Source of the DNA: CAYUAI01 sp964442745
GTDB lineage: Bacteria; Pseudomonadota; Gammaproteobacteria; S012-40
NCBI GenBank assembly: GCA_964442745.1
Contig: CAYUAI010000149.1
Coordinates: forward strand, 1-6,387
Reading direction: 5' to 3'
DNA length: 6,387 nt
Below are positions 6,373 through 6,387 of the stretch, in pieces. A program made the position numbers and the translations under genes. Each line of letters starts with the position of its first letter. Position 1 is the first letter of the stretch. A model generated the notes under the pieces. That model worked only from the letters and a program-made list of their open reading frames with translations, had not been told where the DNA came from and did no database searches.

Positions 6373-6387
6373 CCGTTTTGTGGATGT

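Overview
The window looks like a piece of a gammaproteobacterial chromosome of moderate GC content. This rests on PepD, AroE and DegT-family proteins that closely resemble their enterobacterial counterparts, and on a gamma-class carbonic anhydrase (YrdA-like) remnant lying convergent to the aroE side, an association I recall from E. coli (yrdA near aroE). Two decayed genes and the tail of a group II intron in only 6.4 kb suggest a genome undergoing reductive decay, as in host-adapted gammaproteobacteria. I cannot name the genus.

Layout, left to right. Positions 1-52 are the 3' end (part of domain V, then domain VI) of a group II intron whose body lies outside the window. It abuts a broken gamma-carbonic anhydrase gene (about 62-399, + strand) that has lost its N-terminus, carries a frameshift and lacks the zinc-binding core. 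Four intact genes follow on the minus strand. In transcription order they are an unrecognised lipoprotein (5413-3968), aroE (3927-3103), a DegT/DnrJ/EryC1/StrS-family aminotransferase (3054-1873) and pepD (1856-396). The gaps are 40, 48 and 16 bases, so they probably form one operon. pepD ends tail-to-tail with the carbonic anhydrase pseudogene, their stop codons overlapping.

The right 0.9 kb has no intact gene. On the + strand it holds a heavily eroded 5-oxoprolinase/hydantoinase-B gene (about 5594-6173). The C-terminal 60 or so residues are clearly readable; upstream pieces are scattered over frames with stops and deletions. Positions 6174-6343 show nothing recognisable. A strong hairpin followed by a U-tract on the minus strand (6344-6372) is the terminator of a minus-strand gene lying beyond the right edge.

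The four operon genes do not form an obvious pathway: shikimate/aromatic synthesis (AroE), sugar or glycan amination (DegT family), dipeptide hydrolysis (PepD) and an envelope lipoprotein of unknown role. I see no new defence or mobile system. The most notable points are the intron-linked loss of the carbonic anhydrase, the relic 5-oxoprolinase, the unrecognised lipoprotein, and two predicted RNA hairpins at operon start sites.
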